DNA of 64,000 nt. Origin: Lysinibacillus contaminans (GTDB lineage Bacteria > Bacillota > Bacilli > Bacillales_A > Planococcaceae). The translations under genes and the position numbers were made by a program. The stretch covers positions 434,001-498,000 of the forward strand of contig NZ_LGRV01000003.1 in assembly GCF_001278945.1 (NCBI RefSeq). Reading direction: 5' to 3'. Every line of letters starts with the position of its first letter. Position 1 is the stretch's first letter. The notes under the pieces were generated by a model that was not told the origin of the DNA, did no database searches, and saw only the letters and a program-made list of their open reading frames with translations. Below are positions 1 through 9,459 of this stretch, piece after piece.

Positions 1-93
1 GGAGCAAAAGGCTCTCCAAACTTATCACTTCTATTTGTTTTGGAAGGATATTTGGGAATTGGTGTCTTTGGTAAAGTAAGTATTGAAAAATAA
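1..93 (+). CDS. C-terminal end of an unidentified protein (partial)
   Basis: Frame 1 is open from the window edge to a TAA at 91-93 and encodes about 30 residues. The end is hydrophobic, with a segment reading LSLLFVLEGYLGIGVFGK, so it may be the last part of a membrane protein. A strong hairpin terminator follows 22 bases later, which supports a real gene end. Too little is present to name a family, and the frame itself could be accidental. Confidence 0.4.
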   Translation, partial: GAKGSPNLSLLFVLEGYLGIGVFGKVSIEK

Positions 94-114
94 CGCAAAC
101 GAATATGAAAAAGT

Positions 115-147
115 GCCCACATTGTGAAAATGTGGGCGTTGCTTTTT
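115..147. terminator. Bidirectional rho-independent terminator
   Basis: A perfect 9-bp stem (GCCCACATT / AATGTGGGC) at 115-137 has a 5-base loop. It is followed by a T-run on the plus strand (143-147), and on the minus strand by the complement of GAAAAAG. It separates the partial gene at the left edge from the convergent chemoreceptor gene. Confidence 0.8.
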
Positions 148-1831
148 ATACTTTAAAACGTTGGAGTAAAGATTGGAGTTGTTGAGCGCTCTCGCTTAAT
201 TCAACTGCGACAGCATTAACTTCTTGCATTGTAGAAGATTGCTCGTCGATAGCTACTGCAATTATTTGTGCGTTGTCTGCTGAAATTCCTGCACTACCTG
301 CAATTTCTGTAACAGAAGCGGCAACCTCCTCTGCACTTGCTGAAATTTGTTGAGATGTTGCAGAAATATCTTCAATCTGATCCGTAAAGGAGCGAATGGA
401 TGTCGTAATGGAATAGAAGGCATCACCAGCATTGTTAATCATAATGACCCCATCTTTTACAGAAGTAAGCCCTTCATTCACTGCTGCTGCTACATTCCGG
501 GTATCCGCTTGGATTTCATTCGTTAGAGCGACGATTTGGCCAGCTGATTGATTTGATTCTTCGGCAAGCTTTCTTACTTCATCTGCGACAACTGCAAAGC
601 CTTTCCCATGCTCACCAGCACGAGCAGCTTCAATCGCTGCATTTAGGGCAAGCAGATTTGTTTGGTCTGTAATCGCAGTAATCACTTTCGTAATTTGTCC
701 AATTTCTTCAGATTGCTTACTTAGCTTCTGTGTTAGATCCGCGATGCGACTAGTCGATTCAGAAATAGTCGTCATTTGTTGCTTGGCTGTATCGACTGTT
801 TGACCACCATCACTAGCTGTATTTGTCATGTTAATAGCATTTTGATGTAAGCTTTGAGTAGCTTCAGCAATTCGTTGCACGCCAGCAGATGTTTCGTCCA
901 TGGCAATAGCACTTTGTTGTGATGCGGTTGCAGAAGAAGATAGATGTGTTGCTGTTTCTTGTACACGCTGAGTGACTTCAGTCGAAGTTGCTGTTACTTC
1001 CTCAGTACTTGCTGTTAGCTCTTCAGAGGCAGCTGATAGGTGTGAAGCACTGTCCTGTACATTTTGTACCAGAGCATATAAATTTTGTTTTAACGTATTC
1101 ACTGCTGTTGCTAGCGTGCCAATTTCATCTTTTGACGAGTGGTCGACATTGGCTGTTGTTAAATCACCTTGTGCTAATGTGTCAGCAGCAGCAATTACTT
1201 TGCGAAGTGGCATAACGATTGAATTTTTCACAAAGTACATAAAATAAAGGCCGACAATCGCACTTAAAACGAGCATAACAAGTGAAATAACAATTGCCCG
1301 CGACACAGTATTTTTAGCGGTTTGATCAATTTTAGATAGCTGTTCATTTTGGTAATCCCTTAACTCAGTAGTAAGTGAATAAATCTCACTGTTATCTTTC
1401 ATCACTTCACCATTTATATAGGATAACGCAAGGTCAATATCGTTATTATTAAATGCTTGAACAGCCTTGTTAGAGTTAATTAACAAATCCTTATGTAACA
1501 AATCGATTTGTTGCATAATTTTTGTTGTCAAATCAGAGCGGACCATACCAGAAAGCTTATTAATGGTTTCTGTCAGTTTTACTTCGTACTCTTTTAATTT
1601 TTGTTCGTTAGAAGAATTTTCATCTAAAATATACGCACGTAAAAACATCCCATGTGAGGCAACTGCCTGCTGAATTTCATCAGTTAACTGTATCTGTACA
1701 ATACGTTGGTCGAGAACCTCCTCTAGATTACCCTCGATTGCTTTAAATTGAATGAATGAAATGATACTAGAAACTAATAGGAAAAGTGTAAGTGAAATAA
1801 AGCCAATATTTAATTTTTTGCGAACAGACAT
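146..1831 (-). CDS. Methyl-accepting chemotaxis protein (four-helix-bundle sensor)
   Basis: A 561-residue membrane chemoreceptor that would signal through CheA/CheW to the flagellar motor. The order is: short cytoplasmic start, TM1 at about 10-30, an extracytoplasmic helical region at about 31-175 typical of 4HB_MCP sensors (this region includes a hydrophilic coiled stretch), TM2 at about 180-205, HAMP at about 205-260, and the signalling coiled coil. The conserved hairpin tip is visible as [21 protein letters not shown] followed by [15 protein letters not shown]. Length is normal and no lesion is seen. An AAGGTAGGA Shine-Dalgarno precedes the ATG. The gene stands alone, convergent with the partial gene and divergent from the trp leader. 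The ligand cannot be read from sequence. Confidence 0.93.
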   Translation of the reverse strand: MSVRKKLNIGFISLTLFLLVSSIISFIQFKAIEGNLEEVLDQRIVQIQLTDEIQQAVASHGMFLRAYILDENSSNEQKLKEYEVKLTETINKLSGMVRSDLTTKIMQQIDLLHKDLLINSNKAVQAFNNNDIDLALSYINGEVMKDNSEIYSLTTELRDYQNEQLSKIDQTAKNTVSRAIVISLVMLVLSAIVGLYFMYFVKNSIVMPLRKVIAAADTLAQGDLTTANVDHSSKDEIGTLATAVNTLKQNLYALVQNVQDSASHLSAASEELTASTEEVTATSTEVTQRVQETATHLSSSATASQQSAIAMDETSAGVQRIAEATQSLHQNAINMTNTASDGGQTVDTAKQQMTTISESTSRIADLTQKLSKQSEEIGQITKVITAITDQTNLLALNAAIEAARAGEHGKGFAVVADEVRKLAEESNQSAGQIVALTNEIQADTRNVAAAVNEGLTSVKDGVIMINNAGDAFYSITTSIRSFTDQIEDISATSQQISASAEEVAASVTEIAGSAGISADNAQIIAVAIDEQSSTMQEVNAVAVELSESAQQLQSLLQRFKV

Positions 1832-1879
1832 TAGTAATCCTACCTTCTATGTTTATTGGTAAATTATAGTTCTAAAATT

Positions 1880-1908
1880 AATATAGCTTGATATATTTAG
1901 TTGGTCAA
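1880..1908 (-). promoter_or_regulatory. Candidate sigma-A promoter of the chemoreceptor gene
   Basis: On the minus strand TTGACC (1908-1903) and TATATT (1885-1880) are separated by 17 bases, about 50 bases upstream of the start codon. This is a reasonable vegetative promoter. A sigma-D (motility) motif was not evident. Confidence 0.5.
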
Positions 1909-2049
1909 TGCTAGAAAAACGACAAAGTAATACGGAAGAAATATATTTAGTAGGAAATAAATTATAGTTAGGTTTTATGCATGTCGATTTACTAGAATAA
2001 GTATGCAAATGACTAGTTGTTACATAAATCATGTTTTCCTAATAATTGA

Positions 2050-2078
2050 TTGACAATTCTAATAGATTAGCATAGAAT
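2050..2078 (+). promoter_or_regulatory. Sigma-A promoter of the trp operon
   Basis: TTGACA (2050-2055) and TAGAAT (2073-2078) are exactly 17 bases apart. Transcription would start near 2085, just ahead of the T-box leader. Confidence 0.75.
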
Positions 2079-2084
2079 AAGTCT

Positions 2085-2421
2085 AACTTTTCGTTCGGAA
2101 AAAGGTAGAAGGTCTCGGGAGCGAGATCATCCTTAGAACAGATGAGCAGAGTGTAGACGAGAATAGCTGAGAAATTGTTGAATAAGAGTAGTAGCGTAAG
2201 TGTGCAAAAAAGAGAGTCAGTGGTTGGTGTGAACTGATTTGTAGCTTATGTGAATGGACTTATGAGAGTTGCTAATACCATTTTAGCAAACGTGTTCCTA
2301 CGTTATAGGGAGTGCATTTATGCACATAAGTGAGAGCAATATTGCTCTAATTTGAGGTGGCAACGCGGTCAAAATCGTCCTCTGCAATTAGGAAATTCCT
2401 ATTTGCAGGGGGCTTTTTTAT
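2085..2421 (+). promoter_or_regulatory. Tryptophan T-box riboswitch leader of the trp operon
   Basis: The leader has the ordered hallmarks of a T-box. There is a long stem I with the distal AGAGAG (2211-2216) and GGTTGGTG (2222-2229) loop motifs. A specifier region GTGAA-TGG-AC follows, with a Trp codon at 2255-2257. A degenerate T-box core GGTGGCAACGCGG lies near 2356-2368, and a terminator CCTCTGCAA...TTGCAGGGGG with a T-run ends at 2419. The core is AAC where the usual sequence is ACC. The variable base after TGG is C, which would pair with a G discriminator, as I recall for tRNA-Trp. Uncharged tRNA-Trp should favour read-through into trpE. An ATG at 2357 lies inside this structure and is not the trpE start. 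Confidence 0.88.
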
Positions 2422-2503
2422 TGTTTACGTAAACGTTCAAATGCTGGAAGGTAAAATTAAAGCCTCCAACGAATTCAAATTTCGAAAAAGGAGTTTGGTA
2501 ATT

Positions 2504-3877
2504 ATGCAATCAACGAGTTCAAGAACAAAGATGAAAACAATTAATGGAGATTCACTAACACCGATCTTAATTTTTAGACGTCTTCAAGGACAACATAAAT
2601 TTTTACTTGAAAGTTCTGCGCAACATGAAGGTGCTGGTCGCTTTTCATTTATAGGTGCGAATCCCCGTAAAACGTATAAAGGTATAGGTGATGAAATACA
2701 GGAATTCTCTTATAAAACAGGCCAGATCTATACACATAAAGGTGATTTGTTTGTACTGCTAAAACGCTTAATGCCACGTGTTTCAAACACGATACAGTTT
2801 CCGTTTTCTGGGGGGGCTGTAGGCTATGTTGGTTACGGAGCGGCCTCTTCATTTACAGCTAAACATGAACAGCTACAACTACCAGATGTCCATTTCCATG
2901 TGTATGAAACGATTGTGGTGTTCGACCATGTGACAGATGAAGTGACGCTTATTCATACGAACATTGATGCGGAGAAAAAGGAGCCAAACCTTGAAGAACT
3001 TGCAGAGCAACTGTTAACAGCAAATGAAGGTGAGGATACGACATGTGTGTATCAACCGCTTGAATCGACATCTATGGAACAATTTGAGGCGGCATTGGTG
3101 AAAGTAAAAGAAGTACTGGACGGTGAAAATGCACGCGTTGTATTGTCGAAGCGATTTTTAGCGAACTTAGAGGGGGATACCTTTGCACTTTATCGCAAGT
3201 TACGTAAAAAAAATCCAGCCCCCTATATGTACTATGTGACATTCGATGACCATATTTTAATGGGAACTTCACCGGAAAGTTTAATTCGAGTAAAGGGTGA
3301 TAGCGTCATTGCTTCGCCAACAGAAGGAACGTATAAGCGTGGTCTTACGAATGCAGAGGATCTTGAAAATGAACGTAAGCTATTTGAAAATGTTCGGGCA
3401 AGAAAATCACATACAGCATTGGTGACAGCTGTACAGCATGAACTACAGTCGGTTTGCTTCAGAGATTCACTTCAAATTATTGATGCGATGCGTATTGAGC
3501 GTTCGAAACAAGCATTGTATATGACATCACACTTAGAAGGAAAAATATTGCCGATGCTACATGCGTTAGACGTGTTAAAAGCAGCATTACCAGCTCTTTC
3601 ATTAACAGGTATACCGAAAGAGCAGGCGATGGCGTATTTAGAGGAAACAGCTCAAACAGCTGGAATATTTGGTGGAGCAATTGGTTTTATAGGCTTTAAC
3701 GGTCATCTAGATTTCGCTTTAACGGGTAAATCAATCGTCGTCGAAAAAGAAACACTTCACATGCAAACAGCTGTGACGGTAACAAAAGATACAAATGTTG
3801 AAGAAATGGTCGAACAAGTAGCTGAAGAGGAACAGCTATTTTTACAACTGCTACAAGATGAAGGGAGCGTAAATTAA
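2504..3877 (+). CDS. trpE: Anthranilate synthase component I-like protein with degenerate active site
   Basis: By position and fold this is TrpE, which makes anthranilate from chorismate with TrpG. The 457-residue frame starts at an ATG with AAAAAGGAG upstream. The N-terminal domain keeps the Trp-feedback motif LLESS (34-38) and GRFSFIG. The C-terminal chorismate-binding domain aligns end to end with the family, yet its catalytic motifs are altered: PTEGT (272-276) for PIAGT, KSH (301-303) where a Mg-binding Glu precedes His, TAVQHE (308-313) for DLARND, Tyr339 for the active-site His, ALS (364-366) for AGT, TAVT (422-425) for AGAG, and Gln438 at the second Glu ligand. The frame is otherwise undamaged and translationally coupled to trpD (TAATG). 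It may be inactive, regulatory or changed in function. Family placement is firm, activity is doubtful. Confidence 0.85.
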   Translation: MQSTSSRTKMKTINGDSLTPILIFRRLQGQHKFLLESSAQHEGAGRFSFIGANPRKTYKGIGDEIQEFSYKTGQIYTHKGDLFVLLKRLMPRVSNTIQFPFSGGAVGYVGYGAASSFTAKHEQLQLPDVHFHVYETIVVFDHVTDEVTLIHTNIDAEKKEPNLEELAEQLLTANEGEDTTCVYQPLESTSMEQFEAALVKVKEVLDGENARVVLSKRFLANLEGDTFALYRKLRKKNPAPYMYYVTFDDHILMGTSPESLIRVKGDSVIASPTEGTYKRGLTNAEDLENERKLFENVRARKSHTALVTAVQHELQSVCFRDSLQIIDAMRIERSKQALYMTSHLEGKILPMLHALDVLKAALPALSLTGIPKEQAMAYLEETAQTAGIFGGAIGFIGFNGHLDFALTGKSIVVEKETLHMQTAVTVTKDTNVEEMVEQVAEEEQLFLQLLQDEGSVN

Positions 3878-4908
3878 TGGAAGCAATACGCCAAAAAGTA
3901 CAACTGAATGAGCACTTAATGTATGAGGAGATGTTAGAAGCTGCAAAGTGGATGTTTCAAGAAGAGACACCGAAAGATGATATAGCGAGCTTTTTAACTG
4001 CTCTATCGGCAAAGGGTGAAACAGCTCATGAAGTAGCAGCACTGGCTGTTGTCATGCGCTCCTTTGCGCTAGATGTGCCAGCAAAAGCGGGAGTCTATAT
4101 GGACAATTGCGGTACAGGTGGCGACGGTTTAAATACGTTTAACATCAGTACGACATCCGCGTTCGTGTTAGCAGGTGCAGGCGTTAAAATGGCGAAGCAC
4201 GGTAACCGCAAAATTTCGTCTGCTTCTGGCAGTTCAGACGTGTTAGAAGCACTTGGGATTCATACGAATATAACGATTGAACAAACAATTGAACTACTAG
4301 AACAAGAGGGCATTGCGTTCTTATATGCACCTAATGTTCATCCGAAATTAAAGCGCATCGGTGAAGTCCGACGTGCGCTAGGTAAGCCGACGATCTTCAA
4401 TTTAGTAGGTCCATTAACAAATCCGGTGCCACTAGCTACGCAGTTTACGGGCATTAATCGTCCGAATTTTGTAATGGAGTATGCATCCGTTTTGCAAATG
4501 CTTGGCCGTGAACGTGCGTTGGTAGTCTCGGGTCCGCAAGGCTTAGACGAGGCATCGCTAGCGGGTCAAAATACATTTGTTTTAGTCGACAAAGGTGATT
4601 TAATTCCATTCTCACTAACAGCAGAAGATGCGGGATTAAGCTATGCACCACTAGAGGCAATTCGTGGAGGCAACGCAGACGAAAATGCCATCATTATGCG
4701 TAAGTTGTTAGCAGGTGAGCAAAGTGCATATTTAGATACCGTGTTGCTTAATGCGGGTATAGGATTATTTGGACACGGCAAAGCACTCACAGTCAAAGAA
4801 GGTGTCGACATGGCAAAAGACAGTATTTATAGTGGACGCGCACTTGAAAAATTAGAGGCAGTTGTTGCCTACAGTGAAAAAATTAAAGAATTGGAGGTAG
4901 GGTTATGA
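3877..4908 (+). CDS. trpD: Anthranilate phosphoribosyltransferase
   Basis: 343 residues, normal for the family. It transfers the phosphoribosyl group of PRPP to anthranilate, the second step of Trp synthesis in the cytosol. The PRPP-binding glycine motif GTGGDGLNTFNIST and the KHGNRKISSASGSSDVLEAL segment, which carries the anthranilate and Mg contacts, are intact. So is the LVGPLTNP loop. The ATG overlaps the trpE stop by one base and trpC overlaps its end by four, so the genes are translationally coupled. Unlike its neighbour TrpE, no key residue appears lost. Confidence 0.97.
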   Translation: MEAIRQKVQLNEHLMYEEMLEAAKWMFQEETPKDDIASFLTALSAKGETAHEVAALAVVMRSFALDVPAKAGVYMDNCGTGGDGLNTFNISTTSAFVLAGAGVKMAKHGNRKISSASGSSDVLEALGIHTNITIEQTIELLEQEGIAFLYAPNVHPKLKRIGEVRRALGKPTIFNLVGPLTNPVPLATQFTGINRPNFVMEYASVLQMLGRERALVVSGPQGLDEASLAGQNTFVLVDKGDLIPFSLTAEDAGLSYAPLEAIRGGNADENAIIMRKLLAGEQSAYLDTVLLNAGIGLFGHGKALTVKEGVDMAKDSIYSGRALEKLEAVVAYSEKIKELEVGL

Positions 4909-5696
4909 ATATTTTAACGAAAATTCTTGAACAAAAAAAAATAGAAGTGGGAGCACTTCTTGAACAGCCAGATCCATTAGCAAATCATACAGAAAAACAG
5001 CGAGTGTCACTTTTCGAGACATTACGAAAATCAGATACATTACAGGTCATTTCAGAAATGAAGCGCGCTTCACCGTCAAAGGGATTGATAGCTGAAGGGG
5101 CAGACCCGGTGGCGCAGGCGAAAATCTATGCAAAAGCGGGTGCTGCTGCGATTTCTGTACTAACAGACAAAGAATTTTTCAAAGGGTCATTTGATGATCT
5201 AACGGCAGTAGCAAATGCTGTACCAACACCACTTCTTTGTAAAGATTTCATGATAGATCGAGTGCAAATTCGTTTTGCCAAAGCTTCTGGCGCATCGATT
5301 GTTTTACTCATTGTTGCGGCGTTAGAAGACGAGGCACTGCGTGATTTATATGGCTATGCAACAAGCTTAGGCCTTGAAGTATTAGTGGAAGTACATGATG
5401 TAAAAGAGCTAAAACGTGCAGTTGCGGTAGGAGCAAAGCTGATTGGAGTCAATAACCGAGATTTACGTACATTTGAAGTGAGCTTAGAGCGTACACGAGA
5501 AATTGCCGATGCTTTCCCGTTCGGAGAGGAACGTGTACTTATTAGTGAGAGTGGTATTTGGACGAGTGACGATGCGAAAACTGTCGCAGCGATGGGTGCA
5601 AGTGCAGTATTAGTCGGAGAGTCATTAATGCGTAGTGGCGATGCAGGGACAGCGCTGAAAAGTTTGCAAGTAAGTAAAGTAGGCCTATCCATATGA
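4905..5696 (+). CDS. trpC: Indole-3-glycerol phosphate synthase
   Basis: A 263-residue TIM-barrel enzyme that closes and decarboxylates CdRP to indole-3-glycerol phosphate. Visible motifs are VISEMKRASPSKGLI (substrate and catalytic Lys/Glu), LCKDFMID with the catalytic Lys, GVNNRDLRTFEVSLERT and LISESGI near the phosphate site. ATG overlaps trpD by 4 bases (ATGA type) after a GGAGG. Separate from TrpF here, as in Bacillus, rather than fused as in enterics. Confidence 0.97.
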   Translation: MNILTKILEQKKIEVGALLEQPDPLANHTEKQRVSLFETLRKSDTLQVISEMKRASPSKGLIAEGADPVAQAKIYAKAGAAAISVLTDKEFFKGSFDDLTAVANAVPTPLLCKDFMIDRVQIRFAKASGASIVLLIVAALEDEALRDLYGYATSLGLEVLVEVHDVKELKRAVAVGAKLIGVNNRDLRTFEVSLERTREIADAFPFGEERVLISESGIWTSDDAKTVAAMGASAVLVGESLMRSGDAGTALKSLQVSKVGLSI

Positions 5697-6310
5697 CAAA
5701 GGTAAAGATATGCGGGTTAAAGGAAGAACAACATGTGAAAGCAGCGGTAAGTGCTGGGGCAGATGCTATTGGTTTTGTCTTTGCACCGAGCAAGCGACTA
5801 GTGTCAATTAATCAGGCACACGAACTGGCAAAGCATGTGCCAGAAGGGGTATTGAAAATTGGTGTGTTTGTCAATCCGACAGCAGAGGAGCTTCGAGCAG
5901 CAGTGGAAGGTGTGCCTCTAGATTACGTGCAGTATCACGGAGAGGAGACGCCAGACTTTATTCGTGAGCAAGGCTATCCAGCGATTAAGGCGTTGTCAGT
6001 GCACTCTGCTAAGGATGTACAGGCGGCTATGCAGTACGATGTTGATTATTATTTATTTGATGCACCAGGAACAGATTTTAAAGGTGGTAGTGGCCATACA
6101 TTTGACTGGACGTTACTGGAAACGGCAGGTATTCCAAAAGAAAAACTTATTTTAGCGGGTGGCTTGAAACTAGAAAATATCGAAGAGGCTGTGTTGCTCG
6201 TTGATCCGTTTATGGTGGATGTGTCAAGTGGCGTGGAAACGGATGGGGTCAAGGATATAGATAAGATTGAGGAGTTTTTACAGGCAGCAAAGAAGGAGAG
6301 AGTGAAATGA
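5693..6310 (+). CDS. trpF: Phosphoribosylanthranilate isomerase
   Basis: A 205-residue TIM barrel that isomerises PRA to CdRP. The opening [14 protein letters not shown] holds the general-base Cys. [21 protein letters not shown] and DVSSGVET near the C-terminal phosphate-binding site are all present. Both ends overlap neighbours by 4 bases, giving tight coupling with trpC and trpB. Length is normal. Confidence 0.96.
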   Translation: MTKVKICGLKEEQHVKAAVSAGADAIGFVFAPSKRLVSINQAHELAKHVPEGVLKIGVFVNPTAEELRAAVEGVPLDYVQYHGEETPDFIREQGYPAIKALSVHSAKDVQAAMQYDVDYYLFDAPGTDFKGGSGHTFDWTLLETAGIPKEKLILAGGLKLENIEEAVLLVDPFMVDVSSGVETDGVKDIDKIEEFLQAAKKERVK

Positions 6311-7515
6311 CGAATACAATAGCAAATAGCGTGCCAACAAAAGAGGGACGCTACGGTAAATTTGGTGGACAATATGTACCAGAAACATTAATGACTGCAC
6401 TTATAGAGTTAGAAGAAGCTTATGATCTGGCAATGGCGGACAAAGCGTTTACGGATGAACTGAATTATTACTTAAAAGATTATGTAGGGCGTGAAACACC
6501 GTTGTACTTCGCAGAGAACTTAACGAAGGAACTCGGTGGTGCAAAAATTTACTTAAAGCGCGAAGATTTAAATCATACAGGTGCCCATAAAATTAATAAT
6601 GCAATTGGGCAAGCTCTACTTGCAAAACGTATGGGCAAGAAGAAAATCGTTGCAGAAACAGGGGCAGGTCAACACGGTGTAGCAACAGCGACAGCTTGTG
6701 CGCTATTAAATTTAGAATGTGTCGTCTTTATGGGGGCAGAGGATATTAAACGCCAACAGTTAAATGTTTTCCGTATGGAGCTACTTGGTACAAAAGTAGT
6801 GTCGGTGGAAAGTGGCTCGAAAACATTAAAGGATGCTGTAAATGCAGCACTGCGTTACTGGGTGACGAATGTTGAGGATACACATTATATTTTAGGTTCT
6901 GCATTAGGGCCTCATCCATTCCCAAAAATTGTGCGTGACTTCCAACGTGTGATTGGAGTAGAGACAAGAGCACAAATACTTGAAAAGGAAGGCCGTTTAC
7001 CAGAGGCAGTTGTTGCTTGTATAGGTGGAGGTAGTAACGCAATTGGTATGTTCCATCCATTTGTTGATGATGAAGAAGTGGCATTGTACGGCGTAGAGGC
7101 GGCAGGAAGTGGGCTTGATTCAGGTAAACATGCTGCGGCGATTGCTGGAGGTCAGTTGGGTGTTCTGCATGGTGCGTACATGTATTTATTGCAGGATGAA
7201 AATGGCTTTGTGCAAGAAGCACACTCGATTTCAGCAGGGCTTGATTATCCAGGGAAGGGTCCGGAGCATTGTTATTTACATGATATCGGTCGTGCGAAAT
7301 TTGACTCAATTACAGATAGTGAGGCACTTGAAGGATTGCAATTACTTTGTCGTACTGAAGGTATTTTACCTGCGTTAGAAAGTTCTCATGCGATTGCGTA
7401 TACAGCGAAGTTAGCGAAAACAATGACAGCGGATGAAGTCATTGTTGTGTGCTTATCTGGTCGTGGCGATAAAGACGTACATACGGTGCGTGCAGTTCTT
7501 GGAGGTGAGGCATAA
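6307..7515 (+). CDS. trpB: Tryptophan synthase beta subunit
   Basis: 402 residues. PLP-dependent subunit that joins indole and serine to form Trp and works as an alpha2-beta2 complex with TrpA. The PLP lysine sits in [16 protein letters not shown]. The phosphate loop is [10 protein letters not shown], and the C-terminal SGRGDKD motif is intact. It begins with the typical [15 protein letters not shown]. It overlaps trpF by 4 bases and trpA by 1 base. Confidence 0.98.
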   Translation: MTNTIANSVPTKEGRYGKFGGQYVPETLMTALIELEEAYDLAMADKAFTDELNYYLKDYVGRETPLYFAENLTKELGGAKIYLKREDLNHTGAHKINNAIGQALLAKRMGKKKIVAETGAGQHGVATATACALLNLECVVFMGAEDIKRQQLNVFRMELLGTKVVSVESGSKTLKDAVNAALRYWVTNVEDTHYILGSALGPHPFPKIVRDFQRVIGVETRAQILEKEGRLPEAVVACIGGGSNAIGMFHPFVDDEEVALYGVEAAGSGLDSGKHAAAIAGGQLGVLHGAYMYLLQDENGFVQEAHSISAGLDYPGKGPEHCYLHDIGRAKFDSITDSEALEGLQLLCRTEGILPALESSHAIAYTAKLAKTMTADEVIVVCLSGRGDKDVHTVRAVLGGEA

Positions 7516-8306
7516 TGACAACATTACAGCAGGCAATTCTTAAAGTAAAAGAAGCGGGCCATAAAGCATTTGTGCCGTATATTATGGCAGGTGATGGCGG
7601 TCTTGAGACATTAAAGCCAACAATTTTAAAACTGCAAGCAATCGGTGTGACTGCAATTGAAGTAGGTATTCCGTTTACAGATCCTGTGGCAGATGGTCCG
7701 ACGATTGAACAGGCTGGTGAACGTGCTTTAGCGAAAGGTGTAACGCTGCGAAACGTATTAGCAGAGCTAGCATTTTTCCGTGAAGACATAACGGTGCCAC
7801 TTGTTGTGATGACATATTTTAATCCAGTATTAGCATATGGCTTAGAGGCGTTTGGGATTGCTTGTGCGGCAGGTGGGGTTAAAGGATTAATCGTACCAGA
7901 TGTGCCACTTGAAGAAAGTGACATATTACGGGAAACATTAAATCCACAAGGCGTGGATATTGTGCAACTTGTATCATTAACAAGTCCACCTGAACGCATT
8001 GCAAAAATCGCTGCGGCAAGTCAAGGTTTTGTCTATGCGGTGACGGTTAATGGAATTACAGGGGCACGTGCAAGTTTTGCCAATGATTTAGAGGGGCATT
8101 TTGCAAGGTTGTGCGAGGCAAGTCCGATTCCTGTCCTTGCAGGCTTTGGAATCTCCACACCTGAGCAAGTGGTGAGTATGGGTGCGCTTGGAGATGGTGT
8201 GATCGTGGGCAGTACGATTGTTACAGCATTACATGAAGGTGATTTTGCCAAAGTGGAAGCGTTAGTCGCTGCCTCAAAAGGTGTGCTAGAGAAGTCTACT
8301 CTTTAA
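7515..8306 (+). CDS. trpA: Tryptophan synthase alpha subunit
   Basis: A 263-residue TIM barrel that cleaves indole-3-glycerol phosphate and channels indole to TrpB. The catalytic Glu is in AIEVGIPF and the catalytic Asp in FTDPVADGP. Both are intact, as are the phosphate-binding GFGISTPEQV and GVIVGSTIV. Last gene of the operon, and a terminator-like hairpin follows about 75 bases downstream. Confidence 0.97.
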   Translation: MTTLQQAILKVKEAGHKAFVPYIMAGDGGLETLKPTILKLQAIGVTAIEVGIPFTDPVADGPTIEQAGERALAKGVTLRNVLAELAFFREDITVPLVVMTYFNPVLAYGLEAFGIACAAGGVKGLIVPDVPLEESDILRETLNPQGVDIVQLVSLTSPPERIAKIAAASQGFVYAVTVNGITGARASFANDLEGHFARLCEASPIPVLAGFGISTPEQVVSMGALGDGVIVGSTIVTALHEGDFAKVEALVAASKGVLEKSTL

Positions 8307-8382
8307 CGTTTTATTAAAAATCAATAGTTTTCAAAATACATTTGATATACAATGACTTACTAAAATGTTGCATTTTTCATAC

Positions 8383-8416
8383 AGAACTAGACTAATCAAA
8401 AAGTCTAGTTCTTATT
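8383..8416 (+). terminator. Terminator of the trp operon
   Basis: An 11-bp perfect stem AGAACTAGACT / AGTCTAGTTCT (8383-8412) is followed by TATTTAAT. The T-run is weak, so termination efficiency is uncertain. Confidence 0.6.
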
Positions 8417-8517
8417 TAATGTACTCGATTCATTTCTTTATAAAAAAGTTTGATAATTTTATTAAACCTTGTTCAGACGTTCCCGATAGTTGAAGTGTAT
8501 AGCTGTACAAACGAATG

Positions 8518-9354
8518 CTAAATCATATAGTGCTTTTCATTAATAATATTTGTATTTTCCTTTCCATACAAAACTTTCTTTGGATTTATAATGATGATTA
8601 AAACTGCTACTACTAAATAAAAAATTGCGTTATACATGATTAAATCTATTAATTTCCCGTTTATTAAGCCAATAAAAAGATTAAAAAATTGGTGGATGAT
8701 AATTGGAATAATTAAATTCTGATTTAAGTTATAAAAGGCTGTCATGACGATATTAGTAGACATGATTGCAATCATAAAGAATAGTATATATTTGATTAAA
8801 CCAATGCCTGCAAGCCCTGTAGTAAACCATATGGGTAGGTGCCAAATACCCCACCAAAATCCAATGATTATCGAAGCTTTTAATGATGAATGCTTCTTTT
8901 GAAGCTCAATTTGAGCGAAACCTCTCCACCCTAGTTCTTCTCCTAGTGGCCCAGAAAGAAGGCTTTTTAAAAAGAAATAAATTAGCATTCCCCATGAAGA
9001 AACAGTAAAAATAGAATCTGCTTCACTATTATTAGATAAAATCATCAAAATCAACAAAAATATGAAAGTTTGAATCATACTTGCAGTAAGAATGACAGAA
9101 AATTTGAGTTTATGCTTGAATTTCTCTTTTACAAATTGTATAAAACTCTGCTCAGGATAGATCTTTTTAAACAGCACTGCAAAAGAAAAAGTTGAAGACC
9201 AAGCTGCTATACAGAACATTACATCAATGACCCATGTAGGAAATCCCAACATGTGTGTGGTTCCTACAAGAAAAAAAGGGGTAAAAAAATGATATTGGTT
9301 AGTAAAATAAAACTTGCTACTGGTTTTTTTAGTTTCTTTTCTCCATTCATGCAT
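8518..9354 (-). CDS. CPBP family intramembrane glutamic endopeptidase
   Basis: A polytopic membrane protein of 278 residues with at least six hydrophobic segments. The CPBP (Abi/CAAX protease-like) signature is clear: EELGWRGF for motif 1 (EExxxR), and GFWWGIWHLPIWF for motif 2 with its His. A third His is in IPIIIHQFFN. I place the start at the ATG at 9354 because GGGG sits five bases upstream; a longer frame from 9372 has no ribosome site. The gene is AT-rich compared with the trp genes. It lies downstream of a MerR-type regulator on the same strand, separated by 105 bases. Substrate unknown; in bacteria such proteins include bacteriocin-immunity and maturation factors. Confidence 0.85.
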   Translation of the reverse strand: MHEWRKETKKTSSKFYFTNQYHFFTPFFLVGTTHMLGFPTWVIDVMFCIAAWSSTFSFAVLFKKIYPEQSFIQFVKEKFKHKLKFSVILTASMIQTFIFLLILMILSNNSEADSIFTVSSWGMLIYFFLKSLLSGPLGEELGWRGFAQIELQKKHSSLKASIIIGFWWGIWHLPIWFTTGLAGIGLIKYILFFMIAIMSTNIVMTAFYNLNQNLIIPIIIHQFFNLFIGLINGKLIDLIMYNAIFYLVVAVLIIIINPKKVLYGKENTNIINEKHYMI

Positions 9355-9459
9355 AATCCCCGTTTCAAACAAAATATTTCATAAATATAATAATGCTCAT
9401 ATTTACTAATACCTTCAGCTTAAACCTAGGAGTTACTCACAGGTCAATACATATCTACA

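Noticed and set aside
972..1673. Several plus-strand frames of 68-91 codons inside the first chemoreceptor gene
   Set aside because: They are antisense to a complete, conserved gene and lack start signals.
2357..2503. An in-frame ATG at 2357 that would lengthen TrpE by 49 residues
   Set aside because: It lies inside the T-box core and terminator, has no ribosome site, and the added residues do not look like TrpE. AAAAAGGAG precedes the ATG at 2504.
6746..7309. A 187-codon open frame on the minus strand inside trpB
   Set aside because: It has low-complexity, His/Leu/Gln-rich composition, is antisense to a fully conserved gene and has no ribosome site. It is a shadow of trpB codon bias.
7439..7999. 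A 186-codon minus-strand frame across the trpB-trpA junction
   Set aside because: It mirrors the codon pattern of the plus-strand genes and shows no family motif.
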